DNA of 64,000 nt, taken from an uncultured Cohaesibacter sp. Its GTDB lineage: Bacteria; Pseudomonadota; Alphaproteobacteria; Rhizobiales; Cohaesibacteraceae. The stretch is from NCBI RefSeq assembly GCF_963682185.1, contig NZ_OY821667.1, positions 3,795,501 to 3,859,500 of the forward strand, in the 5' to 3' direction. The position numbers were made by a program, and so were the translations under genes. This document shows positions 36,449 through 44,714 of the stretch, one piece after another. Numbering within the stretch: the first letter of the stretch is position 1; every line of letters begins with the position of its first letter. Under the pieces are notes generated by a model. The model ran no database searches. It worked only from the letters and a program-made list of their open reading frames with translations, and was not told the origin of the DNA.

Positions 36449-36643
36449 ATGAACATCTATAATACGGATCGTTTGGTTTCCATCACTGAAGTCTGCCGAC
36501 TGCTCAACCGGTCAAAAGCAAGTATTTATCGTGATATCAAGCGTGGAGCTTTTCCGCGTCAGATCAAGATTGGTTGCTCTGCCAAATGGCGCATGAGCGA
36601 CATCGAGAGCATTATCAGAAAATCACCGGAAGAGCAGAAGTGA
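36449..36643 (+). CDS. AlpA-family helix-turn-helix regulator/excisionase
   Basis: This 64-residue MerR-like winged-helix protein has LVSITEVCRLLNRSKASIYR, RGAFPRQIKIG and KWRMSDIESII, the AlpA signature. Such proteins activate integrase expression or act as recombination directionality factors of P4-like islands. A GAGGTT site precedes the ATG. Confidence 0.9.
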   Translation: MNIYNTDRLVSITEVCRLLNRSKASIYRDIKRGAFPRQIKIGCSAKWRMSDIESIIRKSPEEQK

Positions 36644-36918
36644 TCGGTCTTTTGCGATTGTATTGGACCTTATCTGCTTTTCGGGAAAACGTAAGAAGTT
36701 TTACGCCTTCTCACGAAATCAGCATATTTTCTCAATTGCAGCGCAAACAGATCATTTAATTTTGTTCTCTTCAGTTTTGGCGAAGTGTCGGCGCCATGTC
36801 GGCAGCTGGAAATGAAGATTTTCCACGTTATTACAATTGGTTATATCCAGAATGTCGGCCTTTTTACTGCCAAGGGAAATCTGTATAGCCAAAAGTTATC
36901 GATATAAGTAAAATATAG
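36644..36918. other. Gap between AlpA and the DUF3987-like gene
   Basis: About 275 bp with no supported gene. A 14-base string, TTTTCCACGTTATT, at 36819-36832 is repeated inside the downstream gene at 37157-37170. This could be chance or a short duplication. Confidence 0.3.
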
Positions 36919-38376
36919 ATGTCAAAAAGCGCAAAAACCGAAGCAGCAACGAAAAGCTTGCTCGATAGAATTCGAAAATCGTCGCCCAAGGGCAAAAAAC
37001 CGCTCTCTGAAGCGGATATAAAAGCTCTTTTTCAAATGCTCGCGTTCAAAGCGGAGCCCGAGCAGTATGAAATGTATCAATTGTTGCCGGAAGGATCATT
37101 CTTAAAACGCCTATGCCGTCATTTCGACGAAACTGACATCAGTTATGAACTTCCAATTTTCCACGTTATTTCTGTTGCTGCGTCCTTTCTGACGCAAGGA
37201 GGTGCCCACCTTGATGTTCCCGGCGTCGGAGAAATCCTGCCGACGCTTTGGCTTATTGGGCTGGCTCCATCAGGATCGGCAAAGACATTGGCTACCAACG
37301 AGGTGGAAAAGATCTTGAAGCAAGGGTCAACCCCTCTGGTTCGAAAGCTCGCAACCGGGTGTACCGACGCGGAATGGATCATTGAATTGCATAACAACAA
37401 CGGAGCGTTTTGGTTTCAAGACGAGGTTGGCAAGGAATTCGCGAAATACCGCAAGCCTGGTCCTTACTCACGTATCAAAGACTGGGTCTTGTATGCATAT
37501 TCTTATGAGGAAATTGCCAACAGGTTGAAAAGCGAGTCCTCCAAAATGGTGGTTAAAAGACCTCATTTTACTTTCCATGGCCTCACAGTTGATGAAACCT
37601 GGCGCAGCGATATCGACATCACAAGCATGTTAGATGGCTTTGCGCAGAGGTTTTGTTATTACTTTGCCACCCGTCGTCGCGGCACCGACATGTTCGATCA
37701 TCTATTGTATTTCGCAGGAGAACACTTTGATCGTCAGCGTCAGGCTCTTGCTGAGATTTGGGATGCTTTGTGTTTTCAAAAGGCAGCATGCGGTAAATAC
37801 ACGCTTGGCGCAGATGTAAAACCTTATTTGGAGCAATGGTGGCTTGGGCTGCGGGAAACCTGGGGCAACAGCTCTCTTCCTCCATCTTTTATTCGGCGGA
37901 TTGGTTTCGCAGTTTTTCGGTATTTGATTGTCTTTCAGTTTTTGCTCGGCAAATCTAGCAATCCAATTGATTTGGAAACCGCCGAAATAGCCACCAGCTT
38001 TGCCGAGTTACATTTGCACAGCACGCTGGCGCTCGTGCAAATGTACCATGCTTCGGCAACAAGCAATATACAGCTCATAGCTTCAAAAATGAAATCGCTG
38101 AATGACAATGGCAAATCCTCAGCATACCGCGATGTCTCTAGGAGCATGAGTACACCTCAAAAGCAAAGATTTTCGCCGGGCGAAATCAAGTTAATTGTGT
38201 CTCTGCTCAAACAGATTGAGCATATGCCACCTCTGTTTGATAAAGCAGATGATTTAAAGACGATATCATCAGCTCTAATCGCCGAAAGAGATCGCGTTGA
38301 AGACAAATTGAAACTCAATGAGCGAAAGCGCAATGAACGGAGGCTGCGTGATTTGAAGAAAAATATACAGCCTTAG
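36919..38376 (+). CDS. DUF3987-like replication protein (helicase/primase type)
   Basis: This 485-residue protein has a P-loop-like segment APSGSAKT (residues about 116-123), preceded by WLIGL, and an FWFQDEVGKEF segment about 50 residues on that fits Walker B. This architecture matches DUF3987 proteins that accompany primases in small plasmids and integrative elements. The C-terminus is very basic. No ribosome binding site stands out. It probably supports replication of the excised element; a separate primase is not seen. Confidence 0.65.
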   Translation: MSKSAKTEAATKSLLDRIRKSSPKGKKPLSEADIKALFQMLAFKAEPEQYEMYQLLPEGSFLKRLCRHFDETDISYELPIFHVISVAASFLTQGGAHLDVPGVGEILPTLWLIGLAPSGSAKTLATNEVEKILKQGSTPLVRKLATGCTDAEWIIELHNNNGAFWFQDEVGKEFAKYRKPGPYSRIKDWVLYAYSYEEIANRLKSESSKMVVKRPHFTFHGLTVDETWRSDIDITSMLDGFAQRFCYYFATRRRGTDMFDHLLYFAGEHFDRQRQALAEIWDALCFQKAACGKYTLGADVKPYLEQWWLGLRETWGNSSLPPSFIRRIGFAVFRYLIVFQFLLGKSSNPIDLETAEIATSFAELHLHSTLALVQMYHASATSNIQLIASKMKSLNDNGKSSAYRDVSRSMSTPQKQRFSPGEIKLIVSLLKQIEHMPPLFDKADDLKTISSALIAERDRVEDKLKLNERKRNERRLRDLKKNIQP

Positions 38377-38391
38377 TTGACATGCGGGTGG

Positions 38392-38422
38392 TATCGTCGC
38401 CGATTTGGACACGGCGGCGATA
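38392..38422. other. Hairpin downstream of the DUF3987-like gene
   Basis: TATCGTCGCCG and CGGCGGCGATA form an 11-bp stem with one G-T pair and a 10-base loop. No T-run follows, so it may be an RNA structure, a protein-binding palindrome or a weak terminator for the convergent genes. Confidence 0.4.
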
Positions 38423-38600
38423 ATGGTATCAGCAAACATGAAATTCCTGAGTTTATGTTCGGCAGCTGTGAATTGAAAATTTATGTTTAATGTTGTATTT
38501 TTGAAAAACAACATTATTTACCAAAGGAGATCTGCGAAGACTTAGGGGGAACTGGTATATTTTGACCAGTAATCCCGTTCTAGGCAAAATAAGTGGCGTA

Positions 38601-39182
38601 TCAGCGTTGTCCGTTTCGGGAATATATTTGTCTTTCGATCTTCGGTGCTGGTTGTGTGTCGGTGATTTTATCTGAGCGGCTTGAATTAGTACTGTTTTCT
38701 AACAATGCGTGAAGCTTCATTTCGAACAAATCCATCATTTCGCATCCAATTCTGTATATGGCATTTCTGGGCAAATACAGGGCATTCAGATCGCGAAGGT
38801 CATAGCGCTTCATAATGTGAGCTGCTCTATGGACAATATCCATCAATTCTATGCGTTTCCGTCCGAGCAATGCCGCATACTCTTGATCTGCTTCTGCGCC
38901 CTCCAATAATTCGCGTGCGCGTCTCCAATCCTTATCCAGAAGTTGGTTCGCATCGACATTTCTCCGGTATTCCTCTGGTACAAACTGGATTTCTTGTTCA
39001 TACCGCTTCTGATAGAGATCCATTGTTGCCTGAGCGAACTCAGATATCCTTTCCTGATTTAGCTGGATATTGCCAAAATCCATCATACGGTGATCTCTCA
39101 TATATGAGAGCATGTTTATGCAAAGATAATGTTGGCTCTTTTGTCTGCTGCAAGAATGTGAAGCCATTATTTTGGTATTCAT
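38601..39182 (-). CDS. Hypothetical protein divergent from the relaxase (MobC position)
   Basis: This 193-residue helical, charged protein is of a family I do not recognise. The actual start may be one of several internal methionines (MLSYM or MMDFGN regions), giving 160-175 residues. It is transcribed away from the relaxase gene with the putative oriT between them, which is exactly where mobC lies in RSF1010-type plasmids. A role as an accessory relaxosome protein is therefore plausible, but the sequence shows no ribbon-helix-helix or MobC motif that I can name. Confidence 0.55.
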   Translation of the reverse strand: MNTKIMASHSCSRQKSQHYLCINMLSYMRDHRMMDFGNIQLNQERISEFAQATMDLYQKRYEQEIQFVPEEYRRNVDANQLLDKDWRRARELLEGAEADQEYAALLGRKRIELMDIVHRAAHIMKRYDLRDLNALYLPRNAIYRIGCEMMDLFEMKLHALLENSTNSSRSDKITDTQPAPKIERQIYSRNGQR

Positions 39183-39225
39183 TTCAGTTTCCCTATTTCA
39201 ATAAAGAAGTTCAATAAAGGATATA

Positions 39226-39264
39226 GGGGTGAAGGCGCACAACGGATAAAACGATGTTTTATCC
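39226..39264 (-). other. oriT: Putative oriT of RSF1010/MOBQ type
   Basis: Read on the minus strand, a perfect inverted repeat (GGATAAAAC, ATC, GTTTTATCC; 39264-39244) is followed by GTTGTGCGCCTTCACCCC. RSF1010 oriT has the same layout: an inverted repeat followed by GTAAGTGCGCCCTCCCC, with the nick after GTGCG. The match GTGCGCC(T/C)TC(A)CCCCTA is close and lies 19 bp upstream of a MOBQ relaxase gene. The RSF1010 sequence is quoted from memory. Confidence 0.75.
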
Positions 39265-39282
39265 TGAAGGCCTGCAATATAG

Positions 39283-40524
39283 ATGTCACAGTTTTCTCTA
39301 AGGCATTCGGTAAAAACTTTCTCGAAAAGATGTAGATCAGAAAAGCGTGTTGCCAGAGTAGGACAGACTGAATCTCACCTGCGCTATATCACGAGGATGC
39401 AAGCTGCACGTATCGTTTTGCGTAAGAGGCTTTCTGCCTCATCAGATGCCGCAATCGCAGAACAAGCCGAGGCCGATGCGTTGAAACGTAGGGGGCGGGT
39501 CTGTGAGCGACTGATTGTTGCATTGCCGCTCGAAGCATCGCGAGAGCAAAGGGAAGCATTGGTCGAGGCGTATGGCGATCACCTGACCAAAGGAAAAGCC
39601 GCCTTCATTGTGGCTATCCATGATCAACACGGCAATGACATTAATAATCCTCATGCCCACTTCGTGCTGTTTGATGCATTTGAGTGCTCCGGAGGGAGAG
39701 GAAGACCCAAGAGCGTATTGGGTTTTGCCCGGAAGAATGCCATTGAGAATGCCGCGAGGGATTGGGCTGAAATCCATAACCGTATGATGCTTGAGTGGGG
39801 CTATGGCAAGTCTTCAACGATCAGCCATTTGTCATATGCGGACAGGGGAATTGACAAGGTTCCAACCATTCATGAAGGCCCATCCTCCCGATCCATATCC
39901 CCTGAAAAGCGACAATCAAAGAAGGAATGGCGTCACGTTGATGAAGGCCATACTCGCTCGGAAGCCAACAATATTATCCGTGAAATAAACAACCTGATTG
40001 AAAGGACCGATAATGTCAACAAATCCAACAATCGACTGGGAAGACCTGATGAAATCGACCGAACGCGCAGCAAACGCTGCTTCCAACAGGAGCGAGAGTG
40101 CGGTGGCCGGGCTCGCCTGCCTTTTGAAGGCACAAGAAACTCACAATCAAATTCTTCGGGTGAAATTGCCGGAGACGCTGGAGAGACTGGAGGCCCAAAA
40201 TGTCAGCACGGAAAACCAGATGAACAGTCTGACCCAAAAGGTCGATCAGCTTTCGGAAAGCCTAACACAAGAAACGACCAAGGCCACATTCCCCCATTTC
40301 TGGATTTTATTGCTCGTGTTTTTCGTCGGCGTCGTGTCCGGAGGGTATTTCGCGAACTGATAATGCTTCGCGACACTCTCAAGGCCAGACACGAGAAGCA
40401 ATTGAAATCATCAATCAGTTCTCAATCAGGGCCATTTGAAAAAGAGCCGCTTTTACAATCAGATCTTTCCACCAACAGCAATTCGAAAAGGAGAGAACAA
40501 ATACCAAAAATAGAACAAAGATGA
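39283..40524 (+). CDS. mobA: MobA/MobL-type (MOBQ) relaxase
   Basis: This 413-residue relaxase has a candidate catalytic Tyr at residue 35 (HLRYITRM), then ERLIVALPLEASREQREAL, and the metal-binding histidines H113, H124 and H126 (NNPHAHFVLFD). It resembles the relaxase part of RSF1010 MobA, including the AW/DWAEIHNRMM helix and IDKVPTIHEGP. It lacks the C-terminal primase of RSF1010 MobA. From about residue 240 the sequence is polar, charged and low in hydrophobics, exactly where a second frame codes for the MobB-like protein. It would nick the adjacent oriT and pilot the strand into a helper T4SS. Confidence 0.85.
   Translation: MSQFSLRHSVKTFSKRCRSEKRVARVGQTESHLRYITRMQAARIVLRKRLSASSDAAIAEQAEADALKRRGRVCERLIVALPLEASREQREALVEAYGDHLTKGKAAFIVAIHDQHGNDINNPHAHFVLFDAFECSGGRGRPKSVLGFARKNAIENAARDWAEIHNRMMLEWGYGKSSTISHLSYADRGIDKVPTIHEGPSSRSISPEKRQSKKEWRHVDEGHTRSEANNIIREINNLIERTDNVNKSNNRLGRPDEIDRTRSKRCFQQERECGGRARLPFEGTRNSQSNSSGEIAGDAGETGGPKCQHGKPDEQSDPKGRSAFGKPNTRNDQGHIPPFLDFIARVFRRRRVRRVFRELIMLRDTLKARHEKQLKSSISSQSGPFEKEPLLQSDLSTNSNSKRREQIPKIEQR
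40013..40360 (+). CDS. mobB: MobB-like membrane protein overprinted inside the relaxase gene
   Basis: This 115-residue protein is encoded in another frame within mobA. The ATG at 40013 has AAAGGA seven bases upstream. The product has a polar helical/coiled-coil body (LPETLERLEAQNVS, MNSLTQKVDQLSESL) and a C-terminal transmembrane segment FWILLLVFFVGVVSGGYF. RSF1010/R1162 mobB is likewise nested in mobA in another frame and has a C-terminal membrane domain that promotes transfer. The arrangement, size and topology agree, so I infer a functional analogue. Residue identity to RSF1010 MobB is low by eye. Confidence 0.7.
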   Translation: MSTNPTIDWEDLMKSTERAANAASNRSESAVAGLACLLKAQETHNQILRVKLPETLERLEAQNVSTENQMNSLTQKVDQLSESLTQETTKATFPHFWILLLVFFVGVVSGGYFAN

Positions 40525-40563
40525 AACAAAATCCGTTGCGCCCTGAGTCATGCTTTGCCATAA

Positions 40564-40578
40564 TGTCAAAAAATGACA
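40564..40578. promoter_or_regulatory. Candidate autoregulatory operator of the methyltransferase
   Basis: TGTCA, five A residues, TGACA forms a symmetric inverted repeat 26 bp upstream of the TTG start of a methyltransferase that has its own N-terminal helix-turn-helix. Several C5 methyltransferases repress their own promoter through such a domain. Confidence 0.5.
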
Positions 40579-40603
40579 CAGTTTTGATTCAGGAAGAATT
40601 GTT

Positions 40604-41857
40604 TTGAAGAAAGAGTTGAAAACCGATTTTACGCGATTGAGGGAACAAGCTGGCCTCACTCTGGAAGAGGCTGCCGAATTTACGAAAGTTTCGCTACGAT
40701 CAGCCTATCGTCATGAAAATGGAGAATGCTCTCCATCTCCTCTTGCCTTGGATCTTTTGTCGAAATTGGCCGAAGAGAAAAGAGATTCTGTCGGGTTTGA
40801 AAGGTTCCGATTTATCGACCTCTTTGCTGGAATTGGAGGCCTGAGAGTCGGATTTGAGAATATTGGTGGTAAATGCGTATTCACGAGCGAATGGGATAAA
40901 TACGCCTCGGAAACTTATCGCAAGAATTTTCCAGATGATGGAAGCCATGTCTTTGCAGGTGATATCCGCGAATACACTGAGAACGACGAAGCCCTTGCCC
41001 GCATTCCAGCGCACGATGTTCTCTTGGCTGGCTTTCCATGTCAGCCTTTCTCTATTGCTGGAGTTTCCAAGAAAAATGCTTTGGGAAGGCCGCACGGCTT
41101 CCTGGATGCAACCCAGGGAACCCTTTTTTTTGAAGTTGCCAAGATTATCAAACATCATCAACCGAAAGCCTTTCTTTTGGAGAATGTAAAAAATCTTCAG
41201 CGTCACGACAAAGGCCGGACCTTCGAGACGATAATGCGCGTCTTGCAAGATGAGCTGGGCTATCGGATTGAAACAAGAGTTATAAGTGCAAAACCTTGGG
41301 TTCCTCAAGGACGGGAGAGGATTTTCATTGCTGGGTTCTTGGATCACGAGGCCGAATTTTCTTTTGATGACGTCGTGTTTCCAGATGGCCCTGAGCCGAC
41401 ATTGGCAAGCGTATTGCTTCCCAGTGTACCGGAAAAATACACCTTGACGCCGAAGCTTTGGAAATATCTCCAAGATTACAAGGCAAAGCACACAGCCAAA
41501 GGGAATGGCTTCGGATTTGGTTTGTTTGGTCCAGGCGATGTCGCCAGGACACTTTCTGCACGATATTATAAAGATGGCTCCGAGATATTGATTGACCAAG
41601 GAAAGGGTAAGCGACCCCGCCGTCTTACTCCCAAGGAATGTGCACGTCTTATGGGCTTCGAGCGAGGAAATCGAGTTTGGGAAATTCCGGTTTCAGATAC
41701 CCAGGCTTATAAGCAGTTCGGGAATGCAGTCGTGGTCCCTGTTGTTGAGGCAATCGCAGAGGCAATGAGCCCTTGGTTGCCAAATGGTCAAAGTGACGAG
41801 GCTGTCACTTTTGCCGAAGGTGATCGCATGGAGGATAAAGCCGTGGCCAATGGCTGA
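40604..41857 (+). CDS. DNA (cytosine-5-)-methyltransferase with N-terminal helix-turn-helix
   Basis: This 417-residue protein starts at a TTG with AGGAAG seven bases upstream. Residues 10-60 form an XRE-like HTH ([20 protein letters not shown]). The rest is a C5 methyltransferase: motif [11 protein letters not shown] (72-81), motif [10 protein letters not shown] with catalytic C146, motif VI ENVKN, motif VIII QGRERIF, motif [17 protein letters not shown] and motif [10 protein letters not shown]. It protects the element and host from the downstream endonuclease. Its stop overlaps the vsr start. Linkage to a MvaI/BcnI endonuclease suggests a CCNGG-type target (CCWGG or CCSGG), which is inference. 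Confidence 0.93.
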   Translation: MKKELKTDFTRLREQAGLTLEEAAEFTKVSLRSAYRHENGECSPSPLALDLLSKLAEEKRDSVGFERFRFIDLFAGIGGLRVGFENIGGKCVFTSEWDKYASETYRKNFPDDGSHVFAGDIREYTENDEALARIPAHDVLLAGFPCQPFSIAGVSKKNALGRPHGFLDATQGTLFFEVAKIIKHHQPKAFLLENVKNLQRHDKGRTFETIMRVLQDELGYRIETRVISAKPWVPQGRERIFIAGFLDHEAEFSFDDVVFPDGPEPTLASVLLPSVPEKYTLTPKLWKYLQDYKAKHTAKGNGFGFGLFGPGDVARTLSARYYKDGSEILIDQGKGKRPRRLTPKECARLMGFERGNRVWEIPVSDTQAYKQFGNAVVVPVVEAIAEAMSPWLPNGQSDEAVTFAEGDRMEDKAVANG

Positions 41858-42308
41858 TATTGTCGCTGCGGATGTGCGAAGTCGGATGATGTCGGGAATC
41901 AAGGGCAAGGACACGAAACCCGAACTCTTGGTCCGTAAAGCCCTCCATCGATCAGGATTTCGTTATCGACTACATGTGAAAGGGTTACCGGGAAAGCCTG
42001 ATCTGGTCTTTCCAAAATGGCAGGCGGTTATTTTTGTGAATGGCTGTTTTTGGCACGGACATGACTGCCATCTGTTTCGGTTACCTGCGACAAGGGCTGA
42101 TTTCTGGCGTGAAAAGATTGCCGGAAATGTTGAACGAGACGATCGGGTAGTGGAAAGCCTTAAAACTGCGGGCTGGCGGGTTGCGATTGTGTGGGAGTGC
42201 GCTTTAAAAGGGAAGGAGAGGCTGGATATCGAAGAAGTTCTGTCATTACTTGCCGAATGGCTTCAGGGAAATGCCGGCACGCTCGAAATTCGTGGAGTTG
42301 CGGCATGA
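41850..42308 (+). CDS. vsr: Very short patch repair endonuclease
   Basis: This 152-residue Vsr nicks 5' of T in T:G mismatches that arise when 5-methylcytosine deaminates. Marks: [37 protein letters not shown] with the catalytic Asp, the Zn-site [12 protein letters not shown], and [11 protein letters not shown]. It overlaps the methyltransferase by 8 bp and the endonuclease gene by 4 bp, a tight operon. Its presence confirms that the methyltransferase makes 5-methylcytosine. Confidence 0.95.
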   Translation: MADIVAADVRSRMMSGIKGKDTKPELLVRKALHRSGFRYRLHVKGLPGKPDLVFPKWQAVIFVNGCFWHGHDCHLFRLPATRADFWREKIAGNVERDDRVVESLKTAGWRVAIVWECALKGKERLDIEEVLSLLAEWLQGNAGTLEIRGVAA

Positions 42309-43630
42309 TTGAAACCCTTGAGGCATTGTGTGGTTTGATGAGGCAGGATGGTGCCGAACTCATCTACACCAAAAAACTTTCTCCGAACGATAATTCCAAA
42401 AACCAGGTTTATCTGGGTGGAGATTTTTCTGTCCTGAACATTTTACCCCATGGTGCTGTCGAGACTGACGAAACGGAGATGGCCGGAAGTGTTCGGCATC
42501 GCGCCAAGGCTCCTGTTGAATTCTACTGGATAGATGAAGAAGGCAAATACGAGGCTCCAAACTGCCAGCTTATTCTTTACCCAAAGTATCCAGAAGTGAG
42601 AATGTCTGGTTTTCTGAAGGGCTGCCGAAATGCACCTGGAGATGTTATGCGGGTGAGGGATGAAGGGCGTGTTCTTTTCTTCGGTGTCACAAGGGATGGT
42701 CGGGTTCTGGGCTATGCAGCTGCTGCAGACAGTTCACTGGCTAGGGCTGTTTATGCGCAGGACTTTTGGGAAGAAACAGGGGTGTTTCTCAAGATACCGA
42801 CGTTGCCGGGTGAAGGTGACTCTCGCTCTCGCCTGATTGACACATTGACCGCCATTTATCGAAAACACTGGATACCGTCCCAAAAGATTGGATCAGATGG
42901 ACTCCCGCATCCCTACATGGCTCGCAACGGCGGAGGATATACCCTTGAAGCAGAGCTTGGGATTTCCCCCAACGGATACGCCGAACCGGACTATCTTGGC
43001 TGGGAAATCAAACAGTATGGTGTAAATGATTTTGAGACCTTCAAGGCCAAGACCCCGGTTACCCTGATGACGCCAGAGCCGACAGGAGGATGCTATCGGG
43101 AAAATGGCGTAATCGAGTTTCTCCGGCGATACGGTTATGCGGATAAGAGCGGCAAACCTGATCGTATCAATTTTGGTGGAATTTATGCCTGCAACAAGGC
43201 TGCCCATGCAGAGACTGGCCTTAAACTCCGTATGATCGGTTACGATGCAGAAAATTCCAAGATAACGGATATGAGAGGCGGGATTGCGTTGCTTGATCAG
43301 AGGGATGATCTGGCAGCATTGTGGAAGTATTCAGGCATCATAGAACACTGGAACCGCAAACACGCTCAGGCAGCATATATACCATCCCTGTTTCGAAACC
43401 CTCCTCCAGAATACTGCTATGGACCGAAAATCCTGCTTTGCGAAAAAACCGATTTGACCCTTTTTCTGCAGGCGGTGGCTGACGGCGTGGTTTATTATGA
43501 CCCCGGTATCAAGCTGGAAAAGGCTTCAACAGACAGGCCTGTAGCCAAAAAACGGAGCCAATTTCGAATCCGGCACCTCGATCTGACGCAAATGTATCAT
43601 CAGAGTGAGATTGTGGAACTGACACTCTGA
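42305..43630 (+). CDS. MvaI/BcnI-family restriction endonuclease
   Basis: This 441-residue protein starts at an ATG overlapping the vsr stop (ATGA). The C-terminal half contains the MvaI/BcnI-type nuclease core: GGGYTLEAELGI and YLGWEIKQYG, where Glu and Lys form the PD-(D/E)XK-like site, then TPEPTGG. About 200 residues precede the core, longer than MvaI or BcnI (about 240 aa), so an extra N-terminal domain is present. Family members cut CC(W/S)GG as monomers. It completes a type II system with the methyltransferase and Vsr. Confidence 0.82.
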   Translation: MIETLEALCGLMRQDGAELIYTKKLSPNDNSKNQVYLGGDFSVLNILPHGAVETDETEMAGSVRHRAKAPVEFYWIDEEGKYEAPNCQLILYPKYPEVRMSGFLKGCRNAPGDVMRVRDEGRVLFFGVTRDGRVLGYAAAADSSLARAVYAQDFWEETGVFLKIPTLPGEGDSRSRLIDTLTAIYRKHWIPSQKIGSDGLPHPYMARNGGGYTLEAELGISPNGYAEPDYLGWEIKQYGVNDFETFKAKTPVTLMTPEPTGGCYRENGVIEFLRRYGYADKSGKPDRINFGGIYACNKAAHAETGLKLRMIGYDAENSKITDMRGGIALLDQRDDLAALWKYSGIIEHWNRKHAQAAYIPSLFRNPPPEYCYGPKILLCEKTDLTLFLQAVADGVVYYDPGIKLEKASTDRPVAKKRSQFRIRHLDLTQMYHQSEIVELTL

Positions 43631-43651
43631 CGGCCAAAGAAAGAGATAGTT

Positions 43652-44347
43652 ATGAATTTTGGGACCGAATTTTGGTCAGCTATTTGCGGTGCAGTTGTTG
43701 GTGGCTTGATTGCTCTTGTTGCTCAGCTTATTGCGATAAAGTCAGCGCGAAAAGATAGGTTGGCGGAGAAAAAAGAAGTCAAGATTGCGCTTGCCCATTC
43801 TCTGATATTCAAGGTTGCCCGCATCAACTCGAATCTTTATTGCCTCCATCTTCATATTGAAGAAGCGTTCGCGAAGGTTGACGCCCGGTCGCATACAGAG
43901 CCATGGTCGTTTGTATTGCCTTTAGCGAGCTTGCCAGATGACGTGATCTTCTCACCAGAAGAGATGTCAATAGCTCTATCTCTCGATATTGCAGATCTGA
44001 CGGACAAAATAATGTCTCTTGATGCAATCCATAATAACTTAATTGATTTTTTTGAATTATATCGCCATAGGCGAGCCGAGCTTGAAACAATGTTGCCAGC
44101 AAACATGCATGGTAACACTGGGACAACTACCCTTACGGAAGAACAAATGGCGCTCGCTCGACCCCAAATGGTGATTTTGAACCAATTAGTTCAGGACACC
44201 CGTATTCGAGCTCAGCAAGATTATGAAGAGTCCATAGATGTCTTGAATATCCTCATCGACGCGCTGAACGAAAAATTCGGGCTAACTTTAAAAATGGAAT
44301 TTAAGGCGGAAAAAATCGCTGCACTCAAAGAAGTGAAGAAGCAATAA
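43652..44347 (+). CDS. Hypothetical membrane-anchored protein
   Basis: This 231-residue protein is of unknown family. Residues 5-28 (FWSAICGAVVGGLIALVAQL) form one transmembrane helix. The remainder is soluble and helical with a lysine-rich C-terminus. This layout (short N-terminal anchor plus helical domain) is common in accessory genes of defence islands. It lies 21 bp after the endonuclease stop and may be part of that operon; a role in restriction is not shown. Confidence 0.65.
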   Translation: MNFGTEFWSAICGAVVGGLIALVAQLIAIKSARKDRLAEKKEVKIALAHSLIFKVARINSNLYCLHLHIEEAFAKVDARSHTEPWSFVLPLASLPDDVIFSPEEMSIALSLDIADLTDKIMSLDAIHNNLIDFFELYRHRRAELETMLPANMHGNTGTTTLTEEQMALARPQMVILNQLVQDTRIRAQQDYEESIDVLNILIDALNEKFGLTLKMEFKAEKIAALKEVKKQ

Positions 44348-44395
44348 TAATACTTCGGGTGCTTGGTTGTGGCGTTAACGCAGTTTTCAAACACA

Positions 44396-44427
44396 AAAGC
44401 CGCTCAACCTGCGAAGGGAGCGGCTTT
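44396..44427. terminator. Bidirectional terminator between the membrane protein and tRNA-like gene
   Basis: AAAGCCGCTC and GAGCGGCTTT form a 10-bp stem with a 12-base loop. On the minus strand it directly follows the tRNA-like gene and is trailed by TGTGTTTG. On the plus strand it follows the membrane-protein gene. Confidence 0.75.
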
Positions 44428-44429
44428 CA

Positions 44430-44514
44430 AATCAGGGCGGGATTCGAACCCGCGAGACCCAGAAGGCCCGTCCCATTTTCAATGGGATGCAATCGACCAC
44501 TCTGCCACCTGTCC
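44430..44514 (-). tRNA. tRNA-Ser-like gene with a GAA anticodon loop (possible pseudo-tRNA)
   Basis: On the minus strand, 85 bases fold as a class II tRNA. The 5' acceptor is GGACAGG, the D-arm TGGCAGAGTGGTCGATTGC is of serine type, and the anticodon arm is TCCCA TTGAAAA TGGGA. A long variable arm follows, and the T-arm is GCGGG TTCGAAT CCCGC. The body is serine-like, but the loop reads GAA (Phe) instead of TGA. The 3' acceptor strand (CCTGATT) pairs with only about four to six positions of the 5' strand and no CCA is encoded. It is either decayed or an unusual element-borne tRNA. A terminator follows it directly. Confidence 0.6.
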
Positions 44515-44661
44515 ACAATCAAGATCGTGGAGGAACCTGATTTACTACAGGTATGTCGGAGCTTGTAAATGCAACTTTGGATTATAAGCTTCCTCGATAT
44601 GCACAGAGTTTATCCGTAAAGAGACTGCTTGCACTCGACTTTTCATCGGCCATTAAGGCCA

Positions 44662-44714
44662 ACAAAGAGGGGCGGCTTGACACTTGACGGTCCGCCGACC
44701 CTCTTTGTTTTTTA
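44662..44714. terminator. Hairpin at the integrase 3' end
   Basis: ACAAAGAGGG (44662-44671) pairs with CCCTCTTTGT (44699-44708) and is followed on the plus strand by TTTTTT. It lies between the tRNA-like gene and the integrase stop codon, and could stop rightward transcription or act in both directions. Confidence 0.55.

Noticed and set aside
43563-43572. TTCGAATCCG inside the endonuclease gene as another tRNA-derived site
   Set aside because: Only about ten bases match, within coding sequence; there is no longer similarity to the tRNA end.
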